DNA of 64,000 nt from a virus. Shown here piece by piece: positions 38,537-47,784 of this stretch. The notes beneath the pieces were generated by a model. That model was not told the DNA's origin, did no database searches, and was given only the letters and a program-made list of their open reading frames with translations. Position numbers and translations under genes: made by a program. The stretch spans positions 186,001 through 250,000 of IMG/VR virus record IMGVR_UViG_3300027759_000046; one strand, written 5' to 3'. Position 1 is the first letter of the stretch; each line of letters starts with the position of its first letter.

Positions 38537-39268
38537 TTATAGAATGTATGGGCATTTTTTCAAAACTTCTTCTCTATTAATATACTCATTTAGATAAGTT
38601 TTGACAAAATTATTTTGGATTTTATGTTTGTACCAAGTAGGAAGAGGTCCAATATACGATTCGAATACTCTAAAATATAGATCAACTAGTTCAGGCCGAT
38701 TTAATTTAAAATTCTCCATCGCTAATAATACCGGACCAGACTCTCCGAGTCCAATTCTGAATCTACTAAAATTAGAGTTAATTTTTGAATTTATTGATTC
38801 AGTAAGTTCGTTAAGCTGATCACGATACGGTAATCGGTCCATGTCTAAATGAACTGGTGTACCGTCAATTATTTGTCGAGCTCCAAATATTTTACCACGG
38901 TGTGCAGCTATTTGAATTTGATTTTCGAATTTAGGTTTAGTAAAGTAAAGTGAGCCCTTTGGAATAGGAGTCGTATTTACGTGTCTAAATGTCTGAAATG
39001 TTTTGATTTCTGAAATTGGAGAAACTACTGTAATTGGTGTCTTTAATTTCCTTGCTCCAAATTTATTGGAAACAGCCTTTGGAATAAAAGGAGAGCCTGC
39101 AAGTCTACTGAAAACTTGATGAGTTGAAAAATCATTTGGCGAAACTTCGACTGCTACTTCTGAATCATCATCACCGTATAGTTCCGGCATATCATGATTT
39201 TCACCAATTAGTTTAATTCGTTTTGAATAAGTATCGTATACTTGAAAATCGTCAAATTTCTTTATCAT
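38537..39268 (-). CDS. hypothetical protein (243 aa)
   Basis: Starts MIKKFDDFQVYDTYSKRIKL, similar to the shared leader for the first eight residues but lacking an obvious cleavage-type site nearby. The central part is beta-rich. No known motif. It is coupled to the 791-aa gene upstream (1-nt overlap) and directly followed by bS21. Confidence 0.5.
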   Translation of the reverse strand: MIKKFDDFQVYDTYSKRIKLIGENHDMPELYGDDDSEVAVEVSPNDFSTHQVFSRLAGSPFIPKAVSNKFGARKLKTPITVVSPISEIKTFQTFRHVNTTPIPKGSLYFTKPKFENQIQIAAHRGKIFGARQIIDGTPVHLDMDRLPYRDQLNELTESINSKINSNFSRFRIGLGESGPVLLAMENFKLNRPELVDLYFRVFESYIGPLPTWYKHKIQNNFVKTYLNEYINREEVLKKCPYIL

Positions 39269-41643
39269 TATCTACGGGTGATTAATTTACCAATCTTGAA
39301 AAATGATTCTTTTAATTCTAGACTGTTATCGCCTATGTGAAGCAATGCTTCAGATGGCACGGTGTCTTCGTTCCAGTGAGTTAGAACTTCTGATCGGATT
39401 TTAGATTTATCAGTTGATTCTATTTCTCCAGCCTTTTCCATCTTATCTAGCGTTGCATCGAGCCTAGACTCGCTTGACTCGTTTGGATAGTACGATCCCT
39501 TTGAACCATTGTCAATGTAAACATCTGAGAAGTAGGCTTTAAGTAATGGATTTGCTTCGCTTAATGGATGCTGCGCATCAATATTAGAGTCTTCGCCTAA
39601 TTGTTTTAGGATACTTGCTTCATATTCATTAAGTCCAGATTCTTCCCATTCTTCAGGAGTTGTTAAATTCGTAACCGGCTTACTTGAATCAATATGTGGC
39701 TGTTTAATTACACAGCCAGTTGCAGCTTGAGCAACTGAAGCACTTCCTAAACATGGATTAGTTGAAGTTTTTATGTCTTCTGCTAATTTGTGAGTATCTT
39801 CTTTAGTCTTCTCTATTTGTCCCATTAGAGCTTCATAGCCTTCAGGATTTGCCTCTTTAAATTTTGCAAGATCTTCTGGAGTTACTTCGCTTCCAACCTT
39901 TTCCATATATGAAGTTTCGGTCTCTATTACAATATTTGATAGCATTTCGTTTGTTGCTGCTAAATTCAAGGTAATTTCGCCGGCTTTATCAGCAGCAGTC
40001 GATTTAACTTTATTTAGCGCGTCTTCTGGACTGCCAGCTAATAGATATTGAGCACAGCTGCTGCCCTTTAGGAAAGCCTTAAGAATGAATACTATAAAAG
40101 CTCTACCGCTAATTCCACGATAGGCAAGTTTACCCGTAAATTTTGCAAGATCCGCCTGAATTTTTCCAAGATTTTGAGTTCCTTTAATTAGGAGTTCCGG
40201 TGCTTCTTTAAATATAGCGGCAGTCTTAGCAACGTTAGGCGAGACCAATTTATTAAGTTTCGGATTTGTAATTACCTCGTCTAATATTTTAGATACGGCA
40301 GTTGAATCACCAGCTTTAATTGCGTCAGCTAAAGCTTTGTCACCAATCTTTGAGCCAGACTTGCTAAGTTCAGCAACGATTTCTGGAGATTTTAGCAATT
40401 CGCTTAAACTCTTTCCACTGATTTGACCTTCTTTAGCTAAGATATTCCCAACTAATTTTTCGGTCATTGCACCTTGAATGTACATTTTTTGAATTGAGTC
40501 AGACGCGCCATTCTTCATAATCGCTTTGAAGCCGTCTGACATAATAATCTCGGCCTGCATTGCTTTATTAAATCCTGGAATATCGGCAAATTTTGCTCCG
40601 ATTTTCTCAGCATCAGCCGTGACAACACCAGCAGCTTTTGAAGCATCGGTTGCAGCAACTGCAGCCTTTTCTCCACTTGCAACAATTTTAGCGTCTTCTT
40701 TCATTAAGAGTTCGCCAGCTTCAGTCGCGCCTTTTCCAAAAGATGTCATCTTTAGAGCAAGCTCATCGATCCATTTAATTAGTCCAGCAGGTTTTGGAAT
40801 AAGTCCAAAACTTACTTTATTGATTGCGGTTCCGATAAAATCAGCAATTCCACGAATCACCTTAAGAGCAGAGGTTGTAATAAATTCGCCAAGCCCTCTT
40901 AGTGCTTTACCCATGGTTTCTATAATTCCACCTGATGCTTTCGCGGCTGCATCAATTTCAAGAGCGCCAGTTTTGAAAGCCATTGTCTCTGCTTTAATTG
41001 CAGCAGTTTCGCCTTTCCATAAAACTGCAAATAGTTTTTCTCCGATTTTTGCAAAAGGCTTGATAATACCCTTTAGCGTTCCACCAATTACTTGGCCGAA
41101 TCCTGGAATTGCAATAACTAAGTTAAGGCAACCAATTAGATAATTTCCACGATAGAAAGAGATTGCTGCATTTAATAAGTTAGCGACGGTGTCAATTGGA
41201 ATACCTGCCCAAGAGAATGGAATAAGTCCAATAATGTCTAGGACGAATTGTAGGATCCCGATTGCTGAACCTCCTTCGGTCATCATCATTACAAAATCCT
41301 TAATCATACCTAATAAACCTTCGTTTATGGAGTTAACACTGTTTAGAGTGTCTCGGTATGAGCCTTCTAGAGTTAAGAAGACTGGATTGTAGCCATACTG
41401 AATTAGGAGATTTTCTGCAGCATTAGCCTCTTCGATTGTGTCGAATCTATCTAATAATTCAAGTTGATGATTTAGGATAGCATCTGCTTCCTGTGTGGTA
41501 CGTGGAGAGTATTGAGTTAGGGTGAGAGTACTTAGGTTTTCCCAAAGTTCAACTGGGACAGCCATTATTGATTCTCGTAGAGAAGTTATTCTAGGGTCTT
41601 CGTTAGTACCAAAGAACTCCTCTGCTGAAGATATGTATTTCAT
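39268..41643 (-). CDS. large putative ejection/pilot-type protein with membrane segments
   Basis: 791 aa. The N-terminus MKYISSAEEFFGTNE is a weak variant of the shared leader. Residues about 115-205 hold hydrophobic helices (I-L-Q-F-V-L-D-I-I-G-L-I-P-F; A-A-I-S-F-Y-R-G-N-Y-L-I-G-C-L-N-L-V-I-A) resembling the pre-toxin module that precedes toxin domains in polymorphic toxins. The remainder is Ala/Lys-rich helical repeats. No catalytic motif. It resembles DNA-ejection proteins that traverse the host membrane. A late-type box lies 20 nt upstream. Confidence 0.55.
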   Translation of the reverse strand: MKYISSAEEFFGTNEDPRITSLRESIMAVPVELWENLSTLTLTQYSPRTTQEADAILNHQLELLDRFDTIEEANAAENLLIQYGYNPVFLTLEGSYRDTLNSVNSINEGLLGMIKDFVMMMTEGGSAIGILQFVLDIIGLIPFSWAGIPIDTVANLLNAAISFYRGNYLIGCLNLVIAIPGFGQVIGGTLKGIIKPFAKIGEKLFAVLWKGETAAIKAETMAFKTGALEIDAAAKASGGIIETMGKALRGLGEFITTSALKVIRGIADFIGTAINKVSFGLIPKPAGLIKWIDELALKMTSFGKGATEAGELLMKEDAKIVASGEKAAVAATDASKAAGVVTADAEKIGAKFADIPGFNKAMQAEIIMSDGFKAIMKNGASDSIQKMYIQGAMTEKLVGNILAKEGQISGKSLSELLKSPEIVAELSKSGSKIGDKALADAIKAGDSTAVSKILDEVITNPKLNKLVSPNVAKTAAIFKEAPELLIKGTQNLGKIQADLAKFTGKLAYRGISGRAFIVFILKAFLKGSSCAQYLLAGSPEDALNKVKSTAADKAGEITLNLAATNEMLSNIVIETETSYMEKVGSEVTPEDLAKFKEANPEGYEALMGQIEKTKEDTHKLAEDIKTSTNPCLGSASVAQAATGCVIKQPHIDSSKPVTNLTTPEEWEESGLNEYEASILKQLGEDSNIDAQHPLSEANPLLKAYFSDVYIDNGSKGSYYPNESSESRLDATLDKMEKAGEIESTDKSKIRSEVLTHWNEDTVPSEALLHIGDNSLELKESFFKIGKLITRR

Positions 41644-41663
41644 TAAAACTAGTCACTTTTTAT

Positions 41664-41671
41664 TATTTATT
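41664..41671 (-). promoter_or_regulatory. late-type AATAAATA promoter box
   Basis: AATAAATA on the minus strand 20 nt before the ATG at 41643. Confidence 0.6.
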
Positions 41672-42731
41672 AGAGACGACTAGCTATTTGGGTTAGAATT
41701 TTATAGTAATCACCACGAGAGCAATCTGATATAAATTTACAGATTTCGAAGAAATCGTCAACTGTCTCAAATGACATTGCTGGATGAAATCTTGAATCTT
41801 TATATGAAACTGGAATTGTTCCAAAAATGACCGATTCATAAACTCTTGCTGGAATAAATCCTTCTTTTAGATATAGATCTTTGCTGACATTTACTGAGAC
41901 TTGCGCAAATTGCATATTTTCCCAAATACTAGTTCGGTTATCTCTTGGACATAGTGAGACTCTAGTAAGGTTGCCAATCCAGTTTTCCAAAGTTTGATCA
42001 GATTTTGCAGCAACCATCATGCTAAACGGGCTACCGTCGAATTTGCTAGTGCTGTCAATTTCAGAAATAATATCATTGATGATTGGATTCTTGGAATGAC
42101 CTTCTTTATAATTATCAAATGATAAGTTTCCATAATACATGATATAGTTTGGAGCCTTATTTGAGAATTTTTCATGTACGTCTAAACATGCGTCCATAAA
42201 TTCTTTACTGCAACCTGGCATTGTAATTGATGGAATTTGACGACTTATGCCTAATTCTGAAATCGTACGCAGAAAACTTGGAGATAGGGAAAGATCTGTG
42301 TCTAGGATAACGATATCAGCTGGATCATATCCTGAGCTAAGGGCAAGTTCGATAATTCTCTCAAAATAAGCAGCATCTCTTAATTTCTTTTGTAGAGTCG
42401 AAAGATTTCTGAAACGAGCCTTTAAGAATAATTTTGAATATTTCTTATTTCGAATATTTTCAATGACTTGGCTTTGGCCTATTTGATATGTCTCGAGCAA
42501 TTTATTTGAGAACTTATTAAAGACTTCGCCTAATTTATCATTTGGAAACATTGGTCGCAGTAGCGAGTCTCCATCAGTATGTAGATAATTTACAAAATCA
42601 AATTTTTCAACTGAGTATTTCTTTGAGAGTTCGTCAATTAATCCGAGTTGATAAAAAGTATGACCTGGAATGTTATCGTCGAATATTCCTAATTGGCCAA
42701 AATAGGCGTAGAGTGCTTTGTTCGTTTCCAT
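41670..42731 (-). CDS. putative glycosyltransferase
   Basis: 353 aa. The layout suggests a GT-B-like enzyme: a Rossmann-like middle (D-I-V-I-L-D-T-D-L-S-L) and a C-terminal donor-site-like segment G-F-I-P-A-R-V-Y-E-S-V-I-F-G-T-I-P-V (about 290-310), in which E-x-x-x-x-G-x-x-P-V is the usual nucleotide-sugar motif. Could decorate virion proteins or DNA. It overlaps the MBD4-like gene by 43 nt and shares an operon with the FkbM methyltransferase. Confidence 0.6.
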   Translation of the reverse strand: METNKALYAYFGQLGIFDDNIPGHTFYQLGLIDELSKKYSVEKFDFVNYLHTDGDSLLRPMFPNDKLGEVFNKFSNKLLETYQIGQSQVIENIRNKKYSKLFLKARFRNLSTLQKKLRDAAYFERIIELALSSGYDPADIVILDTDLSLSPSFLRTISELGISRQIPSITMPGCSKEFMDACLDVHEKFSNKAPNYIMYYGNLSFDNYKEGHSKNPIINDIISEIDSTSKFDGSPFSMMVAAKSDQTLENWIGNLTRVSLCPRDNRTSIWENMQFAQVSVNVSKDLYLKEGFIPARVYESVIFGTIPVSYKDSRFHPAMSFETVDDFFEICKFISDCSRGDYYKILTQIASRL

Positions 42732-43108
42732 AATACGTATTTTACTAGAACACCGTCATTTGGTTCTATGTCAATTCTGTTATTGTAAAAAATATCCCAA
42801 GAGTCTGCGGCATACTGACCAATTCCGTATAATTCTCGTGGATGTTGCCAATCCGATTCAGACCATTCAGTACTAAATCGGATTAGAGCTTTCGCTCTGC
42901 GATTATAAAAACCAAGTGGACGAAGTAGTTCTGATAATTCTTGAGGATCTGCCTGCGACATTGCTATTGCAGTTGGATACCTTTCAAAAAGTTCAGCTCT
43001 AATTCCGTCCACTTGTACTCTTCTAGTACAGTTCAGGAGAATACAACAGACTTGGGATTTCCAAGGATCGTCATGATAAATCTCCTGAAGTAGTTCGAAT
43101 GGGCTCAT
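42689..43108 (-). CDS. MBD4-like HhH-GPD DNA glycosylase
   Basis: 139 aa, close to the size of the isolated MBD4 glycosylase domain. It shows D-P-W-K-S-Q-V-C-C-I-L-L-N-C-T-R, L-L-R-P-L-G-F-Y-N-R-R-A-K-A-L-I, the helix-hairpin-helix L-Y-G-I-G-Q-Y-A-A-D-S and the catalytic aspartate region E-P-N-D-G-V-L-V-K-Y. Predicted to excise T or U opposite G. It starts directly at the stop of the FkbM gene. Confidence 0.8.
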   Translation of the reverse strand: MSPFELLQEIYHDDPWKSQVCCILLNCTRRVQVDGIRAELFERYPTAIAMSQADPQELSELLRPLGFYNRRAKALIRFSTEWSESDWQHPRELYGIGQYAADSWDIFYNNRIDIEPNDGVLVKYVLWKRTKHSTPILAN

Positions 43109-43909
43109 TTACACGTTTTTAAATCCGGCAAAGTGAGTAATAAAATGCTTGTTTGTTCCAGCACTGCGGTTAACAAAAATTCTGTCGAAATTGTTTTCCA
43201 TAATTGACATTACTTCGTTAAATTTCTCAGAACGATTTTCCAATAGCCAGCTGTAATGAAAATGGTATTCAACAATGAATAGTTTAATATGACTCCAGTC
43301 AGTAATTGACTTGATCATCTCGTATTCCATACCTTCAATATCCATCTTGACACAATTGACTTTCTTTAATACGTCATTGATATTTTCAGCCGGCACAGTT
43401 ACAACCTTACGACCTTTTACTGGATGGACAGAGTGTTTACCTGAATCTTGTGATAAGAAGAACTCTACTTCAGATTCATGGCCTGGGACAATCGCCTTTT
43501 CGATAATCTCGCAACGGCCCTGTACTCCATTCATTTCTAAATTTTGTTGAGCAAACTCGACATTATTATGAAACGGTTCGTAAGAGTAAACTTTCTTGAT
43601 TTTTGGGAATTGGGTTAGCAAACGAGTTGCAAAGATACCAATATGAGCACCTGCGTCTAACCATGTATCTTCTTGATTAAGATCTTCAAGAGTTAATGGA
43701 TTACCGTCCTGTGCATAGTGGGGTAAAAATAGGGGCTTAAAATACTCTCCGCCAGTCGGCTTCATTGAGATATTTTGAGATACATTGAACTTTATTTCAT
43801 CTTCTGAACGAACTAGAAATTGATATTCATGATATTTTGTTTTCTTTTCGAAAACTTGAAGGGTGCCTGCTTCGCGAGCTTCTTCAATCGAGCATAATAC
43901 GTCTGCCAT
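43109..43909 (-). CDS. FkbM-family methyltransferase
   Basis: 266 aa. SAM-binding W-L-D-A-G-A-H-I-G-I-F-A-T (about 80-92), Y-S-Y-E-P-F-H-N-N-V and the FkbM signature K-M-D-I-E-G-M-E-Y-E (about 192-201). The family O-methylates sugars or lipid-linked glycans. With the neighbouring glycosyltransferase it suggests surface or virion glycan modification. It has a TATAAT box 21 nt upstream with a hairpin-forming leader. Confidence 0.85.
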   Translation of the reverse strand: MADVLCSIEEAREAGTLQVFEKKTKYHEYQFLVRSEDEIKFNVSQNISMKPTGGEYFKPLFLPHYAQDGNPLTLEDLNQEDTWLDAGAHIGIFATRLLTQFPKIKKVYSYEPFHNNVEFAQQNLEMNGVQGRCEIIEKAIVPGHESEVEFFLSQDSGKHSVHPVKGRKVVTVPAENINDVLKKVNCVKMDIEGMEYEMIKSITDWSHIKLFIVEYHFHYSWLLENRSEKFNEVMSIMENNFDRIFVNRSAGTNKHFITHFAGFKNV

Positions 43910-43910
43910 T

Positions 43911-43936
43911 GTCTAAATAGTGTTTAGACTATTATA
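43911..43936 (-). promoter_or_regulatory. TATAAT promoter and inverted repeat before the FkbM operon
   Basis: GTATAATA (TATAAT at 43931-43936) is followed by a 7-bp perfect inverted repeat GTCTAAA/TTTAGAC (43911-43917, 43923-43929) immediately before the start codon. It could be an operator or a leader hairpin. Confidence 0.45.
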
Positions 43937-43942
43937 CTACAA

Positions 43943-44200
43943 TTACTTATCTTGGTCTAAATCAAATGGAGTATCTTGAATAGAAAGTTTCTTATCGTCA
44001 CTTTGGCTTACACCAGATAGTTGATAATCAGTATCCTTTGGCTTTTCAAGTTTTTCGATATCAGCACCTTTGACTCTGAGCATTTTATTGTCAGCAGTCA
44101 TTATTTGATAAACTCCATTAATTGGGTCAGTCCCAACTATTCTGCCTGAACGACCGTCATTCAATACAATTCGATTACCGACTTTGTATTTAGAGGCCAT
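43943..44200 (-). CDS. small hypothetical protein, SH3-like N-terminus (85 aa)
   Basis: Residues 5-50 (V-G-N-R-I-V-L-N-D-G-R-S-G-R-I-V-G-T-D) read as a small KOW/SH3-like beta barrel, followed by an acidic disordered tail. Function unknown. It is last in the run started by the 512-aa gene. Confidence 0.5.
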   Translation of the reverse strand: MASKYKVGNRIVLNDGRSGRIVGTDPINGVYQIMTADNKMLRVKGADIEKLEKPKDTDYQLSGVSQSDDKKLSIQDTPFDLDQDK

Positions 44201-44232
44201 TGCTGAGACTAGAGTAATATCCTCAGACTCAT

Positions 44233-45771
44233 TTAAGCTTTTTTTTTGGACTGATCTAAAGAGATGTAATGGTTTCTTAGAGAATTTACATTTTTCTCAA
44301 TTGAAACTTTTAAATCGCCAAGCTGTGTTTGATATTCAGCTGAAAGACTTGAATCTTTAAGAGCCTCTTCTAATTGGGTGATTGAATTCTCCAATTTAGC
44401 TAGGTCTTTCTCAACTAATTTTTTCTCTTCGTCAATTTTACGAAGATTTTTTTCGCGCTCTTCAAGTTCAATTGCATAAAGCTCGCTAACGTCATAGTTG
44501 AAATTTTCCATAACGTAATTGTGGAATGCTAGGCCTTCCATTTTCTTGATAATACGGTTGTTTGCGTATTTTTCAAAAACGTATAGAGTTTCGCCCATTG
44601 TAAATACAATAGAATCTGCGTTTAGTCTTTCATTTACTAATTTCTTAGCAAACTCTAAGTTAACGATCATGTCTAATCCTCTGAATAGAGTAGTTAATTT
44701 AGAACGAGTTTCGATCTGTTCCATTAAGAAGATTTCAGATAATTCAACTTTACTTAAGTCTTCAACAATTGAACCGTTGATTTTTAAGTATAGATTACCT
44801 GATTCATTGATTGCGAATGAAACCTTTAAACCTCTACCGTTAGATACGATTTCAGTTTCTTTCTCTTGGAAATTTAAAGCTGCGAAAGCTTCACATACTT
44901 CAAAGAAATCTGGATATTCTGCAACTTCTTCTGCCGTAACTTGTGAAGGGTCTTGATCTTCTTGCAATTTGATAAATTTATTATCAACGTAAACAATTGC
45001 TGCTGATTCAGAAATTTTGTAGAACGGAGCGATTATTGACTTAACTTTAGCGTCACCATTTCCTACACCGATATTAAATTTACCTTGATCCTTTGCCTCA
45101 ACCATGCTTAGAGTGTTAATCAAACGAGTAACAGTAGGCATTGATGGTTTTCCACGCAATTTCATTTTAATTACGTCAGCTGAGAAAGTATTTTCTAAAA
45201 GACAGTTTTCTAATTCAATGATTGATTCGCGGTAAAGTACTGCGCCAGTTTGTCTCATTTCAAAGATTGCATTAATAACTTCTAACTTTGCACGATTTTC
45301 GTTAACGTATTCTGTTAGCTCAGTCAAAGTTGACATAACATTCTTGTTATAAGAGTATTTACCTAAGCTTTCCAAAACGGTACCAATTACTCTAAATTCC
45401 GGAAGAGCAGCTAGTTTCTGTTCAATTAACGAAATTGTGTATTTGAAAGTTGGATCTTTGTATAATTTAGATTCTTTAAGAGCCTTTACTTTTAAAGATA
45501 GCCCAGCCTCTTTTGCCATATTCTGAAGGCGTTGAGTTGGTTTTTCTCCAAGTTTTCTAAATTTAGCAACGACTTCTTTAAGATTTTCATTTAAAGTAGC
45601 AGTAGCTAGCTCAGATAGAGTTACTAGGGAATTTTCTAAAATTTCTTCAGATGGAACTCCTAATAGTGTAGAGTTGTTTATAGATTCGAGCACAACTTTT
45701 ACTGCAACGCTATCCTTAACGTTTGGGTTAGATTTTAGCTCTAAGGTTAATTCTTGTATGAGACTGTTCAT
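44233..45771 (-). CDS. virion-type hypothetical protein (512 aa) with C-terminal coiled coil
   Basis: Largely helical. Residues about 430-505 form a long Lys/Glu heptad coiled coil. No catalytic motif. Two late-type boxes lie 22 and 48 nt upstream. Size, promoter and position next to tail genes suggest a structural or internal virion protein, but no family is recognised. Confidence 0.55.
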   Translation of the reverse strand: MNSLIQELTLELKSNPNVKDSVAVKVVLESINNSTLLGVPSEEILENSLVTLSELATATLNENLKEVVAKFRKLGEKPTQRLQNMAKEAGLSLKVKALKESKLYKDPTFKYTISLIEQKLAALPEFRVIGTVLESLGKYSYNKNVMSTLTELTEYVNENRAKLEVINAIFEMRQTGAVLYRESIIELENCLLENTFSADVIKMKLRGKPSMPTVTRLINTLSMVEAKDQGKFNIGVGNGDAKVKSIIAPFYKISESAAIVYVDNKFIKLQEDQDPSQVTAEEVAEYPDFFEVCEAFAALNFQEKETEIVSNGRGLKVSFAINESGNLYLKINGSIVEDLSKVELSEIFLMEQIETRSKLTTLFRGLDMIVNLEFAKKLVNERLNADSIVFTMGETLYVFEKYANNRIIKKMEGLAFHNYVMENFNYDVSELYAIELEEREKNLRKIDEEKKLVEKDLAKLENSITQLEEALKDSSLSAEYQTQLGDLKVSIEKNVNSLRNHYISLDQSKKKA

Positions 45772-45793
45772 TGAACTGGGTGTCTTTTTTTGT

Positions 45794-45801
45794 TATTTAT
45801 T
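45794..45801 (-). promoter_or_regulatory. late-type AATAAATA promoter box
   Basis: AATAAATA on the minus strand 22 nt before the ATG at 45771; a second copy (GATAAATA) at 45820-45827. Confidence 0.6.
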
Positions 45802-45847
45802 TGGCACGTTCGCTAACTTTATTTATCTATGAACGACTATTGTTATT

Positions 45848-47782
45848 TTATTCTCTGTTGAACGAGGTTGCTGCTGCAGCATTAATATATGAAACCTGTT
45901 CATCTCTTACCTTATTACGTTTACGTAACTGGGTCTGCAGAGTTATATTGGCCTCTGTTAACGATGTCACCTGGGCACTAAGTGCTGCGATAAGCTCCTC
46001 GTTACCAGCAGCGGTTGCTGCATCTTCTCCAGCTGAAATTACGTCAGCATAATTCGCAGAAGAAGTCCATTTTCCAGTGTATAGGAGAGATTCTGTACCG
46101 TCTGCTTTTGAAATTAGAGTAATTGTAAATAGTGCATCAGTTGAGGCTAAAATCAATTTAGCTTGATCCTTAGGGACTCTAAATGCAATTTCTCCTAGAC
46201 TTGGGTTAGTTAGAGTATCATCTACTATTGTTGAAAAAGCGAACTCTGAACCTTCTCCGAAATTTAATCTAAATTCGCTATTATTGTTTAAGTTAACCTT
46301 TGTCTGATTTGTTGCTTTGCTTGGATCCGTTTGATACACCGTAAATTTAATAACATTATCAGTTGGATCAATTGGTAACGTCATTCTTCCTTGTCCATAA
46401 ATTACTTGATCAGTTGCATCGCCAGTTCGGTGAAGCGCATTTTTCTGGCTCAATTTGATTGAGGACTGTTTTATCGGTATGTACTCTGGGATCTTAACTT
46501 CAACCGTTTTAGTAATTACCTCAGTCGTAACTGGTGTTCCAGCATCAACTTGAGTAGATTTTGGAGCAAAGATACTGCCAGTCTCAAAGTTCTTTTGTAC
46601 AATTTTATTGTAGACTTTCATAGACTGTGGGCCTTCGGGTAGAGTAATCTTTGCAAGAGATTTACCGTACTTATTTGGATTGATCACGCTTAGTGAACCC
46701 GTTCTAATTATTTGGTCTCCGTTCTTTCTATTAATTAGACGTAGTGTATAGTCAATCGACATTGATACTGCAAAACCGGCTTCTTTTAGAATAGGTCGGT
46801 ATGTTAGAACTTGATCAAATGTGTTCTCTTGATAAACAATAATATTACCGGATGGAACTAGCTCTGAGCCAATTTGCTCGTATACTTCTAATTGATGAGT
46901 AAAGAACCAATCTTGATCTGGCCCACTATCATTTAGAGTATCGATTAAAGCGTCTGGGAAAGCACCGTTCCAGGTTGCAAAGAACTCTAAATAGTCTCCA
47001 TCTGTTGCTTCTTGTAAATGACAGCCTAACCCATCAAATTTATTGACTTGTGAAACTGATCCCTCGTAATAGTTAACTATTTGATAGCGATCGTAGGTTA
47101 CGTTATTTGGAGCATTGTATTCTTCGTAAGTTGCCTCAGCTAGGAAAACCGATAGAGGAGCTCCTTTAATAAATCCGATTCCACCAGTAATAGCCCATTC
47201 AAAAGATGCATCTCCGAATTGAGTAAAATCTTCGTCTAACCATGCAACTGATGGAATTTTAATATCTACGTATCTGTCATAGATCGTATTTGCTAAAAAT
47301 AATGGACGAGTGTTATATGTAAAAATTGATTGAGCAGTTGCTGCGTCTAGTAGGACATTGGCTAATTGCATTTGACCAAGATCGTTAAGCTTGTGCTTTA
47401 CTCCAATAATGATGTTCTCTACTTCTGTGAAATTAAAGCCTGACGCAAAATGGACCCTAACTGTGTCCATTACAACATTAGCGCTTAGACTCGATGATAA
47501 TTGCGTTTCAGTAATAAGCGGATCATATTGAGTATAGATTGGAATAAGGGTAATATCGTTGTAGATTGCTTTAGATCCACCAACTGAAATGACGCTTAGG
47601 TCTCTAGAATTATGAGTGATATCTGAATATCCGTCAGTATTATAGATTTGAAGAGTATTTACGTTTTTATTGTCAACTAAGAAATAGTCAGACGATAATA
47701 TTGACGGATTTGGATCGCCCAATGGGGTTGATCTATATTCTAGAACGCAATAATCTGATAGGTTTATGAAACTTGAATTCAT
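45848..47782 (-). CDS. large structural protein, probably tail fibre/baseplate associated
   Basis: 644 aa, beta-rich, Asn/Thr/Tyr-rich composition typical of tail fibres and baseplate appendages. The C-terminus (about 595-625) has a short coiled coil (L-S-A-Q-V-T-S-L-T-E-A-N-I-T-L-Q) suitable for trimerisation. No enzyme motif. It lies 2 nt after the spanin-like gene. Confidence 0.55.
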   Translation of the reverse strand: MNSSFINLSDYCVLEYRSTPLGDPNPSILSSDYFLVDNKNVNTLQIYNTDGYSDITHNSRDLSVISVGGSKAIYNDITLIPIYTQYDPLITETQLSSSLSANVVMDTVRVHFASGFNFTEVENIIIGVKHKLNDLGQMQLANVLLDAATAQSIFTYNTRPLFLANTIYDRYVDIKIPSVAWLDEDFTQFGDASFEWAITGGIGFIKGAPLSVFLAEATYEEYNAPNNVTYDRYQIVNYYEGSVSQVNKFDGLGCHLQEATDGDYLEFFATWNGAFPDALIDTLNDSGPDQDWFFTHQLEVYEQIGSELVPSGNIIVYQENTFDQVLTYRPILKEAGFAVSMSIDYTLRLINRKNGDQIIRTGSLSVINPNKYGKSLAKITLPEGPQSMKVYNKIVQKNFETGSIFAPKSTQVDAGTPVTTEVITKTVEVKIPEYIPIKQSSIKLSQKNALHRTGDATDQVIYGQGRMTLPIDPTDNVIKFTVYQTDPSKATNQTKVNLNNNSEFRLNFGEGSEFAFSTIVDDTLTNPSLGEIAFRVPKDQAKLILASTDALFTITLISKADGTESLLYTGKWTSSANYADVISAGEDAATAAGNEELIAALSAQVTSLTEANITLQTQLRKRNKVRDEQVSYINAAAATSFNRE

Positions 47783-47784
47783 TT

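Noticed and set aside
40526-41143. 205-aa plus-strand frame antisense to the 791-aa gene
   Set aside because: It is a shadow of an Ala/Ile-rich helical coding region on the opposite strand, with no promoter and no sensible domain.
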